From positions 1,221,608 to 1,285,607 of the forward strand of contig NZ_CP101620.1 of assembly GCF_024399475.1 (NCBI RefSeq): 64,000 nucleotides of DNA, given 5' to 3'. Of this stretch, positions 32,702 through 41,171 are shown one piece after another. Each line of letters opens with the position of its first letter. Within the stretch, counting starts at the first letter, position 1. Position numbers and translations under genes: made by a program. This DNA comes from Allocoprobacillus halotolerans (lineage in GTDB: Bacteria > Bacillota_I > Bacilli_A > Erysipelotrichales > Coprobacillaceae). The notes beneath the pieces are model-generated. The model made no database searches, was not told the origin of the DNA, and saw nothing but the letters and a program-made list of their open reading frames with translations.

Positions 32702-32767
32702 TGTATAATTCACTCCATATCTTAATAATTCAACGAATAGTATTGTACCATACTTCAATATGAATTA

Positions 32768-33115
32768 TTAGATGAGAAGCTGTTTTTCTTTGAATTTTTC
32801 TTCAAATTCAAGGCCTTCCAAAAGCCAGTTGAGCTGAGTGGAAGTTATTTTTCTTGTATTGGAATCATCATGTTCTTCAATCTTGAACCTGCCATGTTCA
32901 AGTCTTTTGATGAACAGCCAGAAACCATTGGATTCATAATAGAGTATCTTGATCCTGTTTCTGGCTTTGTTTGTAAAGATAAACAAACTATGATCAAGAA
33001 CATTCATCTGAAACTGAAGATTCACGATCTGTGTCAAACCATCAATCGACTTTCGCATATCAACATAATGGCTTGAAACATATATATTCTTGATTTCATC
33101 GGTGTTAATGATCAT
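32768..33115 (-). CDS. tnpB: IS66 accessory protein TnpB
   Basis: 115 residues with YVSSHYVDMRKSIDGLTQIV and LFIFTNKARNRIKILYYESNGFWLFIKRLEHGRF, the diagnostic core of the IS66 Orf2 protein. Required for transposition; exact role unsettled. It overlaps tnpA by four bases. Intact. Confidence 0.9.
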   Translation of the reverse strand: MIINTDEIKNIYVSSHYVDMRKSIDGLTQIVNLQFQMNVLDHSLFIFTNKARNRIKILYYESNGFWLFIKRLEHGRFKIEEHDDSNTRKITSTQLNWLLEGLEFEEKFKEKQLLI

Positions 33116-33375
33116 TTTAATGCACCAATGACTTTATCAAGCAATGAAGAATCAAATTCAACAGTATGACCATCAATATTCATCGATACAAGAGCTGGCA
33201 TGTCATCAATAACTCCAACAGGCAGAAAGATATCAGTAGAAACCGAATCCTTTTGAATCTTCCTTTTATTTTTATAGAAAGAGCTGAGAGCAAGATGATG
33301 TTTATCACAGTATTTATTAACAGTGAGTCCACTGTTCAGCTGATCATCAATGATCTTTTTCCAATCATATTTCAT
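33112..33375 (-). CDS. tnpA: IS66 accessory protein TnpA
   Basis: About 87 residues from ATG 33375, nine bases past an AGGAGG site. It has a helix-turn-helix-like region (WKKIIDDQLNSGLTVNKYCDKHHLALSSFYKNKRKI) and ends over the tnpB start. It is the first gene of the IS66 operon and the likely DNA-binding subunit. An upstream in-frame TTG would add seven residues but overlaps the ribosome site. Confidence 0.85.
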   Translation of the reverse strand: MKYDWKKIIDDQLNSGLTVNKYCDKHHLALSSFYKNKRKIQKDSVSTDIFLPVGVIDDMPALVSMNIDGHTVEFDSSLLDKVIGALK

Positions 33376-33446
33376 GTAGCCAAACCTCCTTTTCAATTGG
33401 TAGTTACATTTTATATGATTTGTTTTATAAATATCAGTGCTATTTC

Positions 33447-33460
33447 ATTTGACGCTTACA
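33447..33460. repeat. IS66 right terminal inverted repeat
   Basis: Perfect complement of the left end at 31016-31029. Confidence 0.85.
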
Positions 33461-33866
33461 ATAGAATCTAAGTATGGCTAGATAAGTTTCCTAATTTTAG
33501 TAGGAGTTGTTTCATATGTGTTTTTCCTTGGTGCTCTTTTTATATATACAGAAAATTTTGATTTTTAAAGAAACTCTTTAGAAATTTTGTTGGTAAAGAC
33601 ATGAGAGTATAAACGATTGTTGAAAATGTATAGATAAAAAGTATTTTTCATCATTAACAAGCATTAAGGATTTTTATGAAGATTTTTTCTTATAGAAGTC
33701 ATTTTTGATATTTTTCCATATAAAGAGTTATCGTTTCATGTCGTATATTTATGGTTAAAAAGTATTTTTTGTTATAAGGTGCAAAAAAGTAGCATAAAGT
33801 ATATATAATAATTCATTTTTTGATATTATAATCAATATAGAATTATTGAAAAAGGAGATGTTGATA
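33461..33866 (+). other. Intergenic stretch with a permease C-terminal scrap
   Basis: Just right of the IS66 copy, about 33487-33570 encodes a hydrophobic tail LVGVVSYVFFLGALFIYTENF and a stop, without any start. It reads as the end of a lost membrane protein. The rest is very AT-rich. A 14-base direct repeat (TAAAAAGTATTTTT at 33635-33648 and 33756-33769) is present but low in complexity. The promoter of the next gene (TATAAT near 33829) is at the right end. No other gene is seen. Confidence 0.4.
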
Positions 33867-34568
33867 TTGAAAAAAAGAATAGGAATAACATGTAGTGAAG
33901 AATTAAAAAATGATAAATATATCTTTTTTATTAATCAAGATTATGTAGAAGCAATAAAAAAGGCAGGTGGAGTGCCTATATTATTGCCTATTGTATCATC
34001 ACAGGATATAGAGGAACAATTGGCGATGATAGATGGTTTAATGGTTATTGGAGGATGTGATGTCAATCCATTACTTTATAATCAAAATCCGTTACCACTG
34101 CTTGGAGAAACAGATTATCCAAGAGATCGTTATGAAATTTCCTTGATTCAAAAAGCAAGTCAAAAGAAAATACCGACTTTAGGTATTTGTCGAGGGATGC
34201 AAGTGATGAATGTTGCGTTTGGAGGTACATTATTTCAAGATTTATCTTACACGCCTCAAAAAACCTTTTTGCATATGCAAAAAGAAAGAAGGGAATGTGC
34301 AAGTCATTTGATTCATATAAGAGAGGAAAGTTTTTTATATTCTATTTTTAAGGAAAAAGCTTATGCGAATAGTTTTCATCATCAAGCTATTGATCAGTTA
34401 GGTGAAGGATTACAAACAATAGCTTTTAGTGAGGATCAAGTGATTGAAGCGATTGAACATGAATTTTTACCAATGTGGGGTATTCAATTTCATCCTGAAA
34501 GTATGAGTGCATCAGATCAGAAAATGCAGGAAATTTTTAATAAATTTGTAAAAAATATTAATGCTTAG
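33867..34568 (+). CDS. Class I glutamine amidotransferase-like hydrolase (gamma-glutamyl-GABA hydrolase family)
   Basis: About 233 residues. GICRGMQVMNVAFGGTLFQDL holds the nucleophile Cys, and WGIQFHPESM the catalytic His-Glu. Also FHHQAIDQLG before it. This is the PuuD family, which cleaves gamma-glutamyl amides. No puu-pathway neighbours are present, so the substrate is open. TTG 33867 is preferred because AAAGGAG (33849-33855) would be too close to the other candidates at 33846, 33858 and 33861. Intact. Confidence 0.8.
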   Translation: MKKRIGITCSEELKNDKYIFFINQDYVEAIKKAGGVPILLPIVSSQDIEEQLAMIDGLMVIGGCDVNPLLYNQNPLPLLGETDYPRDRYEISLIQKASQKKIPTLGICRGMQVMNVAFGGTLFQDLSYTPQKTFLHMQKERRECASHLIHIREESFLYSIFKEKAYANSFHHQAIDQLGEGLQTIAFSEDQVIEAIEHEFLPMWGIQFHPESMSASDQKMQEIFNKFVKNINA

Positions 34569-34651
34569 AAAGCATAGTGTACAATGAAAAATAGGTATTA
34601 GATATTTTTAAAAGATGGATATATAATAAAGACAGAAAAGGAGGATGAAGT

Positions 34652-35047
34652 ATGGAAGATGTGAAAACATTATTTCCCATTGGTGAAGAAAATATAGAAT
34701 ATGAAAAATTCTTTATAGGAAAAAGTTATTTGCAACCTTTAGCAAAGAGTTTACCAATCAGCAATGTGACTTTTGAACCAGGATGTCGTAACAATTGGCA
34801 TATCCATCATAAAGGTGGACAGATTTTACTTGTAACAGATGGTAGAGGATGGTATCAAGAATGGGGACAACCAGCGAAAGAATTGAAACCAGGTGATACA
34901 GTTGATATTCCTCCAGAAGTGAAACATTGGCATGGAGCTGCAAAAGATAGCTGGTTTGCACATATCGCAATTGCTGTACCGGCTAAGGATACTTCTAATG
35001 AATGGTTAGAACCTGTCAGTGATGAAGAATACAATCAATTGAAATAG
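34652..35047 (+). CDS. Small cupin-domain protein
   Basis: 131 residues forming one cupin barrel: WHIHHKGGQILLVTDGRGWYQEWG is motif 1 (two His and Gln/Glu) and PGDTVDIPPEVKHWHGA motif 2 (His). Such single cupins are often found next to flavodoxins and aldo/keto reductases in redox-responsive clusters. A metal is probably bound. AAAGGAGG before ATG 34652; terminator follows. Intact. Confidence 0.85.
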   Translation: MEDVKTLFPIGEENIEYEKFFIGKSYLQPLAKSLPISNVTFEPGCRNNWHIHHKGGQILLVTDGRGWYQEWGQPAKELKPGDTVDIPPEVKHWHGAAKDSWFAHIAIAVPAKDTSNEWLEPVSDEEYNQLK

Positions 35048-35053
35048 GCATGT

Positions 35054-35090
35054 AAAACTCTAAAGGGCATCTCTCTTTAGAGTTTTGATA
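35054..35090 (+). terminator. Intrinsic terminator after the cupin gene
   Basis: AAAACTCTAAAG / CTTTAGAGTTTT stem with a nine-base loop. Confidence 0.85.
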
Positions 35091-35108
35091 TTCATATTTT
35101 AAAAATAT

Positions 35109-35139
35109 TTGACTTAAAGTTCACTTTAACTTTTATAAT
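35109..35139 (+). promoter_or_regulatory. MerR-type autoregulated promoter
   Basis: TTGACT (35109-35114), 19-base spacer, TATAAT (35134-35139). The dyad AAAGT-TC-ACTTT is near the centre of the spacer. It sits immediately before the merR gene, so autoregulation is very likely. Confidence 0.75.
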
Positions 35140-35162
35140 GAAATTGGAAAGGAGGAAAAAAT

Positions 35163-35693
35163 ATGTCATATTCTATTAGTCAAGTCGCAAAGATGATGGG
35201 TGTGACACCTTCAACTTTAAGATATTATGATCAAGAAGGGTTGCTACCACATATTAAAAGAGTGAATGGAATAAGATTTTTTGAAGATGAAGATTTTCGA
35301 TGGTTGAGAGTTTTGAAATGTTTAAAAAATACGAATATGCCTATTAAAAAGATTAGAAAATATGTTGAATTAGCACAACAAGGTGATGAAACTTTAGAGG
35401 AAAGATACCAATTAATCTTAGAACAAAAACAAAACATTCTTCATCAAATTCAAGAATATCAATATTATCTTCAAGAGATTGAATATAAAGAATGGTATTA
35501 TCAACAAGCCATTGCCATAGGAAGTGAAAATGATATTAAAAAACAAGTATCACATCAGGCCACTTTGGAAGTGGATCAAATACCAGAAAATCAAAAATTT
35601 TATAGCCAAGTAAAGGAGGGGTGCATGAATAAAAAATGGATAAGTGTAATTATAGTGTTAGTGTTAGCAGTGGCAGGAATTGGTTTTTTCTAG
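35163..35693 (+). CDS. MerR family regulator, read through into a membrane segment
   Basis: The first about 150 residues are a complete MerR protein: ISQVAKMMGVTPSTLRYYDQEGLLPHIKRVNGIRFF (winged helix) then a long coiled helix (EERYQLILEQKQNILHQIQEY). No Cys pair for a metal is seen, so an organic or redox ligand is likely. The frame then runs on through an AAGGAGG site and an ATG (35625) into a hydrophobic helix that belongs to the next gene, ending at TAG 35691-35693. Either the original stop was lost by a base deletion or the fusion is real. Confidence 0.75.
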   Translation: MSYSISQVAKMMGVTPSTLRYYDQEGLLPHIKRVNGIRFFEDEDFRWLRVLKCLKNTNMPIKKIRKYVELAQQGDETLEERYQLILEQKQNILHQIQEYQYYLQEIEYKEWYYQQAIAIGSENDIKKQVSHQATLEVDQIPENQKFYSQVKEGCMNKKWISVIIVLVLAVAGIGFF

Positions 35694-36233
35694 TTTTAAA
35701 GTCAACCTCAAGAAATCATGGAAACACCAACTATCAAAGAACCAATAACTTCTCATCAAAATCAAGAAGAAAAAGTAGCGATTGTTTATTTTTCAGCAAC
35801 TGGCAATACCAAACAAGTGGCTGAGTATATTCAAGAAGCAACTTAGGGAACATTGATTGAAATTGTCCCCGAAGAACCTTATAGTGATGATGATTTAAAT
35901 TATAGTAATGACCAAAGTCGTACATCTTTAGAACAGAATGATGAAACATCACGTCCTGGCATTGCTAATAGTATTGATGTCTCATCTTATGATACGATTT
36001 ATCTTGGTTTTCCTATTTGGTGGAACGATGTTCCAAAAATTATTTTAACGTTTTTAGATGAATGTGATTTAAGTGGAAAGACACTTATTCCATTTTGTAC
36101 ATCAGGTGGAACGGATATGAGTGGTTGTGAAAAAGATTTAAGAAATAGCTATCCACAATATCAATGGAAAAAAGGAAAACGTTTGATAGGACATGAGGAT
36201 GCTTCACAAATTCAAAATTGGATACTTGATTAA
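35625..36233 (+). pseudogene. Membrane-anchored flavodoxin, three in-frame stops
   Basis: From ATG 35625: a signal-anchor helix (MNKKWISVIIVLVLAVAGIGFF), then TAG at 35691, TAA at 35697, a linker and EEKVAIVYFSATGNTKQVAEYI (FMN phosphate loop), TAG at 35844, and the remaining flavodoxin fold with YDTIYLGFPIWWND and FCTSGGTDMSGCEKD. Everything is in one frame. It would be an extracytoplasmic FMN flavodoxin. Three stops mark true inactivation. In other Firmicutes such genes accompany cupins, AKRs and MerR, as here. Confidence 0.75.
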
Positions 36234-36235
36234 TG

Positions 36236-36268
36236 AAAAACCATAAGATCAATGACTTTATGGTTTTT
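36236..36268. terminator. Bidirectional terminator
   Basis: AAAAACCATAA / TTATGGTTTTT stem. It lies between the flavodoxin pseudogene and the converging LysR gene. Confidence 0.8.
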
Positions 36269-37106
36269 ATAAATGATATAATAATGATTTGAGTTTTATT
36301 TCATTTTCCTTTAAATACCAACAATAGAAAGTAGCTTTGGCTTCTTTATCTTCAATAGGTATAATATGACGATTTTGTGGCATGGTTTCTGTTTTCATAA
36401 CATAATCTGAAGTAAAAGAAGGTAATGATGATAATTCTACAAGATCATAGAAAATAGAACGGTCATTTTGAATAATGAATTTAGTATGAGGCATAGTTCT
36501 TTGATGCATTTCATGCCAAAATCCAATATTAGACATCAATAACATTCTTTCACCATCCATTTCTTTTAATGAAATGGATTTTCTATTCGCAAAACGATGT
36601 GATAAAGGTAATGAGAAAAATAATTGTTCTTCCATGAAAGGAATGCTTTCAATATCGTAATCTTCAATATTATAAGGCATAATAATGATTATATAATCTT
36701 TTTCTTTTAATCCTTTCATCAAAATAGACATATCTTTAATTTCTGTAAGTAAGGCTTTTTGTGGATAGTATTGTGATACTTTTTGTCCCATATATAGAAG
36801 TGGGGCAGGAGCACATGAACCAATCGCAAAAGTATGCAGTTTACGTTCAAAATCTTGTAGTTGTTTTTTCATATCTTTAGTATCTTCTAATAGACGAGAA
36901 GCCAGCGAAGCAGCGAGTAGTCCTGTTTCATTAAATGAAATCTTATTTTTGGTTCTGGTAAATAATGATACTTCCAGTTCTTCTTCTAATTTTTGCATAG
37001 AGCGTGTTAAAACTGGTTGAGAGATATGTAATTGTTTGGCAGCTTTCGATAATGTTTCACATTCTTGAAATGTGATTAAGTGTTGAAGTTGTTCTAATTC
37101 TATCAT
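36267..37106 (-). CDS. LysR family transcriptional regulator
   Basis: 279 residues: N-terminal HTH (LQHLITFQECETLSKAAKQLHISQPVLTRSMQKLEEEL) and a periplasmic-binding-like ligand domain from about residue 90. It is transcribed away from the EFR1 ferredoxin pseudogene, with a gap of about 100 bases, so it probably regulated that gene. Starts at ATG 37106 behind GAGGTG. Intact. Confidence 0.85.
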   Translation of the reverse strand: MIELEQLQHLITFQECETLSKAAKQLHISQPVLTRSMQKLEEELEVSLFTRTKNKISFNETGLLAASLASRLLEDTKDMKKQLQDFERKLHTFAIGSCAPAPLLYMGQKVSQYYPQKALLTEIKDMSILMKGLKEKDYIIIIMPYNIEDYDIESIPFMEEQLFFSLPLSHRFANRKSISLKEMDGERMLLMSNIGFWHEMHQRTMPHTKFIIQNDRSIFYDLVELSSLPSFTSDYVMKTETMPQNRHIIPIEDKEAKATFYCWYLKENEIKLKSLLYHL

Positions 37107-37208
37107 TTATGACACCTCACTATTCTATTTCATTATAGCAGATTTCATTATTAATATTGTACAAAAACATGAAAAATATATACAATATCATTGAAAAGAG
37201 ATGAGAAC

Positions 37209-37913
37209 ATGCTATTTTATTATACAACTACTGGAAACTGTTTGTATGTGTCAAGAAAGATTGAAAGTCAGCCATTGAGTATTCCGTAGGAATTAAAGAA
37301 AGGCCAAATGGATTATCGTGATGAAACAATTGGTATTGTCGCACCGATATATGCTGGCGAATTACCTCATACAGTCAGGTGTTTTATCGCTCAAATGAAG
37401 TTTCATACCCCTTATTTTAACTTATGGAAATGAAGCAAGTGTAGCTGGAGTATGGAGTGAAAACTTTTGTGAACAATATCATATTCATGTGAATTTGATT
37501 CAAATGGTTGATAATTATTTGCCGTCATTTGATATGGATGAACAAAAGATGGTAATAAACATGAAGAACAATAAATTCAAGAAGTTTTCAAAAAGCTATC
37601 TTTAAGAGAAAAAGAGATTCCTCAACCGACAAAAACAGGTGAGGAGATATATGATAAAGTTCAAAAAAGATTTCAAAAACATCCTGAATTCATGAATGGA
37701 GAAATGATTTGTATAATGACATCCAAGTGTATTGGGTGTACAATATGTAAGCAGGTCTGTTCAACTGGAAATATTCAAATTGTGGATGGAAAGGCTCAAA
37801 GAATAGCTGCAACATGTGATTTTTGTTTAGCTTGTGTTCATCATTGTCCTTTTCATGCGATTGGTTTAAAAACGGAAAAAATCCAAAAGCAAGATACCGT
37901 CACCCCAAAGTGA
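37209..37913 (+). pseudogene. EFR1-type flavodoxin-ferredoxin protein, broken
   Basis: The N-terminus LFYYTTTGNCLYVSRKI is an FMN loop. An in-frame TAG is at 37287-37289, then DETIGIVAPIYAGELPHTVRCF, a frame change near 37430 (NEASVAGVWSENFCEQ) and further breaks near 37575. The C-terminal 73 residues are intact and contain CIGCTICKQVC and CDFCLACVHHC, two 4Fe-4S motifs. The family (EFRODO1) moves electrons between ferredoxin and a flavin. It is decayed, though the ferredoxin half (ATG 37692) could still be made. Confidence 0.75.
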
Positions 37914-37958
37914 CATTAAAAGATATTGTAAAAGCAAATAATTGGGAGGAATAAGAAA

Positions 37959-38540
37959 ATGAAAAAAACACTTTATTTAATGCGTCATGGACAAACTTTA
38001 TTTAACGTTCAACATAAGATTCAAGGATGGTGCGATGCTCCATTAACAGAACTTGGTATCAAACAAGCCAAGATGGCTGGAGAATATTTTAAAGAACATC
38101 AAATGACTTTTGATCATGCATATTCATCAACATCTGAAAGAGCTTGTGATACTTTAGAAATTGTGACTGACTATCAAATGCCTTATACCAGAGTCAAAGG
38201 TTTAAAAGAATGGAATTTTGGTGTTTTTGAGGGAAAAGATGAATGTTTAAATCCACCACTACCTTATGGAGATTTCTTTAAAGGTTTCGGTGGTGAAAGT
38301 GAAATGGAATTACGAGAAAGAATAAGTAAAACATTAACAGAAATCATGGAAAAAGAAGATCATCAGGTTGTTTTAGCTGTTTCACATGGGGCAGCATGTG
38401 CACAGTTCTATCGTGCTTGGGAAAAATATGCAAAAGTGAAAAAGACAGAAAGATTATATAATTGTTGTGTTTTAAAATATGAATATGAAGATGGTATTTT
38501 TACTTTAGTGGAAATTATTAATCGTAATATTACTGAATAG
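37959..38540 (+). CDS. Histidine phosphatase family protein (phosphoglycerate mutase-like)
   Basis: 193 residues. LMRHGQTLFN (phospho-His) and SHGAACAQF near the C-terminus (second His), with YSSTSERACDTLEI between. It is a cofactor-dependent PGM fold and more likely a phosphatase than glycolytic mutase, given the length. It precedes the MATE gene by eight bases and is probably co-transcribed with it. Intact. Confidence 0.85.
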   Translation: MKKTLYLMRHGQTLFNVQHKIQGWCDAPLTELGIKQAKMAGEYFKEHQMTFDHAYSSTSERACDTLEIVTDYQMPYTRVKGLKEWNFGVFEGKDECLNPPLPYGDFFKGFGGESEMELRERISKTLTEIMEKEDHQVVLAVSHGAACAQFYRAWEKYAKVKKTERLYNCCVLKYEYEDGIFTLVEIINRNITE

Positions 38541-38548
38541 GAAAAAGT

Positions 38549-39918
38549 ATGGAACAAACAAAGAAAAGACATTTTTTTCAAGCAGATGTAGATCTTATAC
38601 ATGGTCCTATTTTTAAATCATTAGTCACTTTTGCTTTGCCTCTACTCATTTCTAATATCTTTCAACAATTATACAATACTGTTGATACTATGGTTGTAGG
38701 AAATTATCTAGGCGATATATCACTAGCAGCGATTGGTTCATGTACTTCCATCTATGACTTGTTAGTTGGTTTTGCACTAGGAATTGGTAATGGACTAGCC
38801 ATTGTCACAGCCAGAAGTTTTGGTTCACAAGATAGAGAACTTCTTAAAAAGTCAGTTGCTAGTTCTCTTGTGATTGGTATCATTGTATCCATCGCACTCA
38901 CAACAATTGGGATGCTTTGTTTACATCCTTTGTTAGAACTTTTGAATACACCAGTTGATATTATTCAAGAAGCATATAGTTATATTTCTGTAATTGTTCT
39001 CTTTATCATTGTTATGTTTGCCTATAATTTATGCGCTGGATTAATGAGAGCAATTGGAAATAGTTTTATGCCACTTGTTTTCTTGATTGTTTCATCTGTG
39101 CTAAATGTTATTTTAGATATTTTATTTATTACACAACTTAATATGGGTATTCAAGGTGCAGCTATTGCAACAGTGATTTCTCAAGGAATATCAGTTGTTT
39201 TATGTATTCTCTATATTTTTAAGAAAACACAAATCTTATTACCATCAAAACAACATTTTGTAGTGGATAAAGATTTATACAAAGAGTTGTTAGGACAAGG
39301 TTTTTCAATGGGGTTTATGAGTAGTATCGTTTCAGCTGGTTCAGTGATTTTACAATATGGTATTAATAATTTGGGCTATTTGATTATTGCGGGACATACA
39401 GCCGCCAGAAAACTCTATATGTTCTTTAATATGCCTTTTACAGCAATGGCTCTTGCGATTTCAACATTTGTCTCTCAAAATAGAGGAGCTAATCAAAGAG
39501 AAAGAATCAAAAAGCAATGAAATACGCATATATTTATGATGTGATTATGGCTGCAGTAGTCACTGTGATTATCTTGATTTTTGGTTCTTCACTTGTAAAA
39601 TTAATTTCAGGTTCAAGTGAAAGTGTTGTTTTAAATAATGGAACTTTATATTTAATGATAGTTGGCCCATTTTATGCCATACTTGGTATTTTGATGCAGA
39701 CACGTTATGCTTTGCAGGGATTAGGTCAAAAATTGTTGCCACTTGTATCAAGTGTGATTGAATTTGTAGGAAAAATTATTTTTGTTTTTGTATTCATTCC
39801 ACAATTTCAATATATGGCAGTTATTTTCTGTGAACCAGTCATCTGGTGTGTCATGTGTGTTCAATTGGTTTATTCACTCTATACAAATGCTTATATGCAA
39901 AACAAAGAAGAATCATGA
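38549..39918 (+). CDS. MATE family efflux transporter, frameshifted once
   Basis: About 457 residues over a frame change near 39512 (RIKK|AMKYAYIYD), where one A is missing from a run. N-terminus FKSLVTFALPLLISNIFQQLYNTVDTMVVGNYLG is the MATE signature, and QGISVVLCILY / AGHTAARKLYMFFN lie in later helices. It exports drugs or metabolites by a cation gradient. It follows a histidine phosphatase gene in the same operon. Likely a base-call error rather than a dead gene. Confidence 0.8.
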
Positions 39919-39924
39919 ATTTAA

Positions 39925-39958
39925 AAATGTCGAATTGATTATGTCAATTCGACATTTG
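39925..39958 (+). terminator. Long perfect hairpin after the MATE gene
   Basis: A 14-base perfect stem AAATGTCGAATTGA / TCAATTCGACATTT with a five-base loop. The T-tail is poor, so it may be a terminator of modest strength or an mRNA 3'-end stabiliser. Confidence 0.6.
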
Positions 39959-40136
39959 CTTTAAGTGAGAAAATAGATTCATTATTTATAAATGCAATAT
40001 TCTGATTTTGAAATCTATTGAAATAAAACAAGAATATTTTTATATTTATGAGCATATCAAAAAGGTATTTTTAATTTTTTGTAAAAAGTTGGAAATAAAA
40101 AAAGAAAAATGGAAAAAAATTGCATATATAAATAAT

Positions 40137-40236
40137 AGGAGGGTTCTTATTAAAGATGAATATATTTACAATAAGCAAATATTGTTGTATAATGTCTATG
40201 AACCCTCCTGAAATATATAGAAAGGAGGTTGTGATA
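40137..40236 (+). promoter_or_regulatory. Promoter and ribosome-site hairpin switch of the Rpn nuclease gene
   Basis: A SigA promoter (TTTACA 40165-40170, 17 bases, TATAAT 40188-40193) places the transcript start near 40200. The 5' end GAACCCTCCT (40200-40209) can pair with AGGAGGTT (40223-40230), the ribosome site of the gene at 40237. The same ten bases are also a perfect complement of AGGAGGGTTC at 40137-40146, which is only in transcripts coming from further upstream. So the two transcripts should fold differently. See findings. Left of this, 39959-40136 holds nothing that I recognise. Confidence 0.6.
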
Positions 40237-41130
40237 ATGAGCATGCAAACAGATCACATCATTAAGGATTTCTTCAAGGACACCAGTCGTTTTGCTGACT
40301 TGATGAATGCTATTTTATATGGTGGTCAGGATGTCATTAAACCTGATGAACTACAAGTCATGGATTCCAATGAGATCTTTGTAGGCAATTATATCTCCAA
40401 GGAACGTAGACGTGATACCATTATGTTGTGGAAAGGAAAAGAGGCACAGGCTATTCTTGCGTTGGAGGCACAGAATCAGGTTGACTTTACAATGGTGTCA
40501 AGAACACTTCTCTATGATGCATTGACTTATAATATGCAGGATAAAAAATCCAAGAACCATATGCTTCCATATGTCATGAGTATTGTCTTGTTTCATGGTG
40601 AAGGAAAATGGACAGCCAAGACATCCTTGTTGGAAAGAGTCAATATTCCTGAAGGCATCAAGCATGAAAGCAATGACTGGAAGATGAATGTGATTGACAT
40701 CAAGGACTTGGATTATCACCTACTCAAAAATGAGGACAATCATAATGTTGTCAAAGCAGTAGGGAAGATATGGAGAAAAGAGAAAGAAGATTTTAAAGGA
40801 ATGAAAGTATCAAAAGCGGCTCCAAGAGTGATAGCGATACTTACAGAAAAATTTGATATTTTGGATTTAGTGGAGGGAGATGAAGAAACAGTGGCAATGT
40901 GGTCATTTTGGCAGGACATTGAAGATTCGGGATTTCAAAAAGGAAAACAAGAAGGTATTCAAGAAGGTAAATTGGGATTAGTTATTTCACTACTTAAAAA
41001 TGCATTAGGAAAACTTAGTCCTGAATTAACAGTAAGAATAGAAAAAAGTACTGAGGAAGAATTGTTTAATATTGCAATACACATATCAGATATACATAAT
41101 GAAAATGATGTTTATCAAATGCTTAGTTAG
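40237..41130 (+). CDS. Rpn family recombination-promoting nuclease / putative transposase
   Basis: About 297 residues. N-terminal part DHIIKDFFKDTSRFADLMNAILYGGQDVI and the PD-(D/E)XK core RRDTIMLWKGKEAQAILALEAQNQVDFTMVSRTLLYDALTY (Asp, Glu-x-Gln) are typical of Rpn/PD-(D/E)XK transposase-like proteins in gut Firmicutes, often multicopy. The C-terminal third carries the basic GFQKGKQEGIQEGKLG tail. Homologues in E. coli raise recA-independent recombination. The start is ATG 40237 behind AAGGAGG. Intact and flanked by terminators, so a single-gene unit. Confidence 0.85.
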   Translation: MSMQTDHIIKDFFKDTSRFADLMNAILYGGQDVIKPDELQVMDSNEIFVGNYISKERRRDTIMLWKGKEAQAILALEAQNQVDFTMVSRTLLYDALTYNMQDKKSKNHMLPYVMSIVLFHGEGKWTAKTSLLERVNIPEGIKHESNDWKMNVIDIKDLDYHLLKNEDNHNVVKAVGKIWRKEKEDFKGMKVSKAAPRVIAILTEKFDILDLVEGDEETVAMWSFWQDIEDSGFQKGKQEGIQEGKLGLVISLLKNALGKLSPELTVRIEKSTEEELFNIAIHISDIHNENDVYQMLS

Positions 41131-41135
41131 TCAAA

Positions 41136-41171
41136 AAAAGGAATTTCGTAAAAATAAACGAAATTCCTTTT
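41136..41171. terminator. Bidirectional terminator
   Basis: A 14-base perfect stem AAAAGGAATTTCGT / ACGAAATTCCTTTT flanked by A and T runs. It sits between the Rpn gene and the converging glutathione peroxidase. Confidence 0.9.

Larger units (their letters stand above)
31016..33460 (-). mobile_element. IS66-family insertion sequence, full length
   Basis: Bounded by perfect 14-base inverted repeats TGTAAGCGTCAAAT at 31016-31029 and its complement at 33447-33460. Inside lie, in IS66 order on the minus strand, tnpA, tnpB and tnpC. The flanking octamers ATAATATC (left) and ATAGAATC (right) agree at six of eight positions, as a decayed eight-base target duplication would. Length is about 2445 bases, normal for IS66. 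tnpC carries two frame changes, so the copy may be inactive unless these are sequencing errors. Confidence 0.85.

Noticed and set aside
33635-33769. 14-base direct repeat TAAAAAGTATTTTT as a regulatory iteron
   Set aside because: The sequence is very low in complexity and similar words occur elsewhere (for example near 706). Chance is sufficient.
40008-40211. Lys/Ile-rich open frame before the Rpn gene
   Set aside because: No ribosome site, biased AT composition, and it overlaps the promoter and leader, so it is probably not a gene.
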